Shown one piece after another: positions 63,458 to 64,000 of a DNA stretch of 64,000 nucleotides. This stretch comes from Mucilaginibacter sp. L196 (GTDB lineage: Bacteria > Bacteroidota > Bacteroidia > Sphingobacteriales > Sphingobacteriaceae). The translations under genes and the position numbers were made by a program. The stretch spans positions 432,889 through 496,888 of the forward strand of contig NZ_LMUO01000011.1 in NCBI RefSeq assembly GCF_009765905.1. The letters are read 5' to 3'. The notes below the pieces were generated by a model that saw only the letters and a program-made list of their open reading frames with translations, ran no database searches and was not told the origin of the DNA. Numbering within the stretch: position 1 is the first letter of the stretch; every line of letters begins with the position of its first letter.

Positions 63458-64000
63458 TTATTTATATTTTTCAATTCCTTTAGTATCTTCGCTTACCGGT
63501 TTAATGCTAATAGCAGCACCGCCACCCGGCGCCAATTTTAATTTGAGTTTGGTATCTGAATCAACTAAATAAGAAGTTATTTTATATGATTCCGGGTTTT
63601 TGTCCCAGTCAGCATCCGCGCCATCGGCATATATGGTTGCTATGTATTTTTGCCCTTTATTTAAGAAATCAAGAGGAGCAACCTCGTCACGCCCATCCTG
63701 GTTAGTAACTGCACCAACAAACCAATTTTCTGTCCCTTTTTCTTTACGGGCGGTAGTAATATATTCTCCCGGTTCAGCTTGAATGATCTTTGTATCATCC
63801 CAATCAACACCTACATCTTTAATAAACTGGAATGCATCTGCATATTTTTCATAATTCTCAGGCAAATCAGCGGCCATTTGTATAGGGCTATAAAGTACCA
63901 CGTACAATGCCAGTTGCTTTACAAGTGTAGTGTGTACCTGTTTATTTAGTAAAACTGTGTAATCTTTAACCTTAAGTATACCCGGGGTAAAGTCCATAGG
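63458..64000 (-). CDS. GH97 glycoside hydrolase, C-terminal fragment cut by the window edge
   Basis: Only the last 180 or so residues are inside the window; the frame stays open to base 64000. MDFTPGILKVKD, TLVKQLALYVVLYSPIQMAADLPENY and the terminal beta-sandwich with GENWFVGAVTNQDGR-like and PGGGAAISIKP segments match the end of the GH97 barrel and its C-terminal domain. GH97 includes alpha-glucosidases and alpha-galactosidases. Catalytic residues lie outside the window, so the mechanism and specificity cannot be read. Confidence 0.88.
   Translation of the reverse strand, partial: PMDFTPGILKVKDYTVLLNKQVHTTLVKQLALYVVLYSPIQMAADLPENYEKYADAFQFIKDVGVDWDDTKIIQAEPGEYITTARKEKGTENWFVGAVTNQDGRDEVAPLDFLNKGQKYIATIYADGADADWDKNPESYKITSYLVDSDTKLKLKLAPGGGAAISIKPVSEDTKGIEKYK

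Noticed and set aside
1..64000. CRISPR arrays, insertion sequences, tRNA or rRNA genes, phage or integrase genes
   Set aside because: None was seen by eye on either strand; no regularly spaced repeats, transposase or integrase motifs were found.

Overview
The window reads as a chromosome segment of a Bacteroidota bacterium of the Sphingobacteriaceae type (Mucilaginibacter or Pedobacter-like). The basis is AT-rich DNA, many TonB-dependent receptors with carboxypeptidase-like N-terminal domains, a SusC/SusD pair, a one-protein hybrid two-component regulator, ECF sigma logic and almost no Shine-Dalgarno sites. The genus is inference. I see no rRNA, tRNA, CRISPR array or insertion sequence.

Layout. 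(1) 0.4-6.0 kb: a TonB-dependent receptor, a beta-helix lipoprotein and a MINPP-type histidine phosphatase, probably a phytate or inositol-phosphate scavenging locus. (2) 6.0-26.4 kb: a polysaccharide (exopolysaccharide or O-antigen type) region with an ABC exporter, seven glycosyltransferases, a Wzx-like flippase, two O-antigen ligase/polymerase-like membrane proteins, and an unusual tailoring set of three radical SAM proteins, two methyltransferases, an amidohydrolase and a nucleotidyltransferase-like protein. (3) 26.6-30.3 kb: an operon of an ECF sigma factor, a putative anti-sigma factor that appears to span both membranes, a YceI-like protein and a DUF5777-like barrel. (4) 30.9-34.7 kb: a CBM9-like secreted protein with a large outer-membrane barrel protein. 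(5) 34.8-54.5 kb: a polysaccharide utilisation locus with hybrid two-component regulator, GH74, GH31, SusC, SusD, surface glycan-binding protein, GH51-like enzyme and GH3, best explained as xyloglucan use. (6) 54.9-58.7 kb: a TonB siderophore receptor with a PepSY membrane protein. (7) 58.7-64 kb: small membrane proteins, a BamA/TamA-like barrel, a sterol-desaturase-like enzyme, a ThuA-like protein, a histone H1-like protein and the C-terminal end of a GH97 enzyme cut by the window edge.

Main discovery. Every transcription unit of the polysaccharide region, and the ECF sigma operon itself, is preceded by the same element in the orientation of the gene: RGCAACC, exactly 16 nt, then CGT (CGA once). 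There are seven sites for seven transcription units, all with identical spacing. This looks like the promoter of the ECF sigma factor encoded at 26682. It predicts an autoregulated sigma/dual-membrane anti-sigma switch that controls the whole polysaccharide cluster.

Second regulatory signal. A 35-bp element (30 of 35 positions identical) lies upstream of both GH74 and SusC, in each case 20-21 nt before a shared ATATCTTCA. It is the likely operator and core promoter for the hybrid two-component regulator of the xyloglucan locus.
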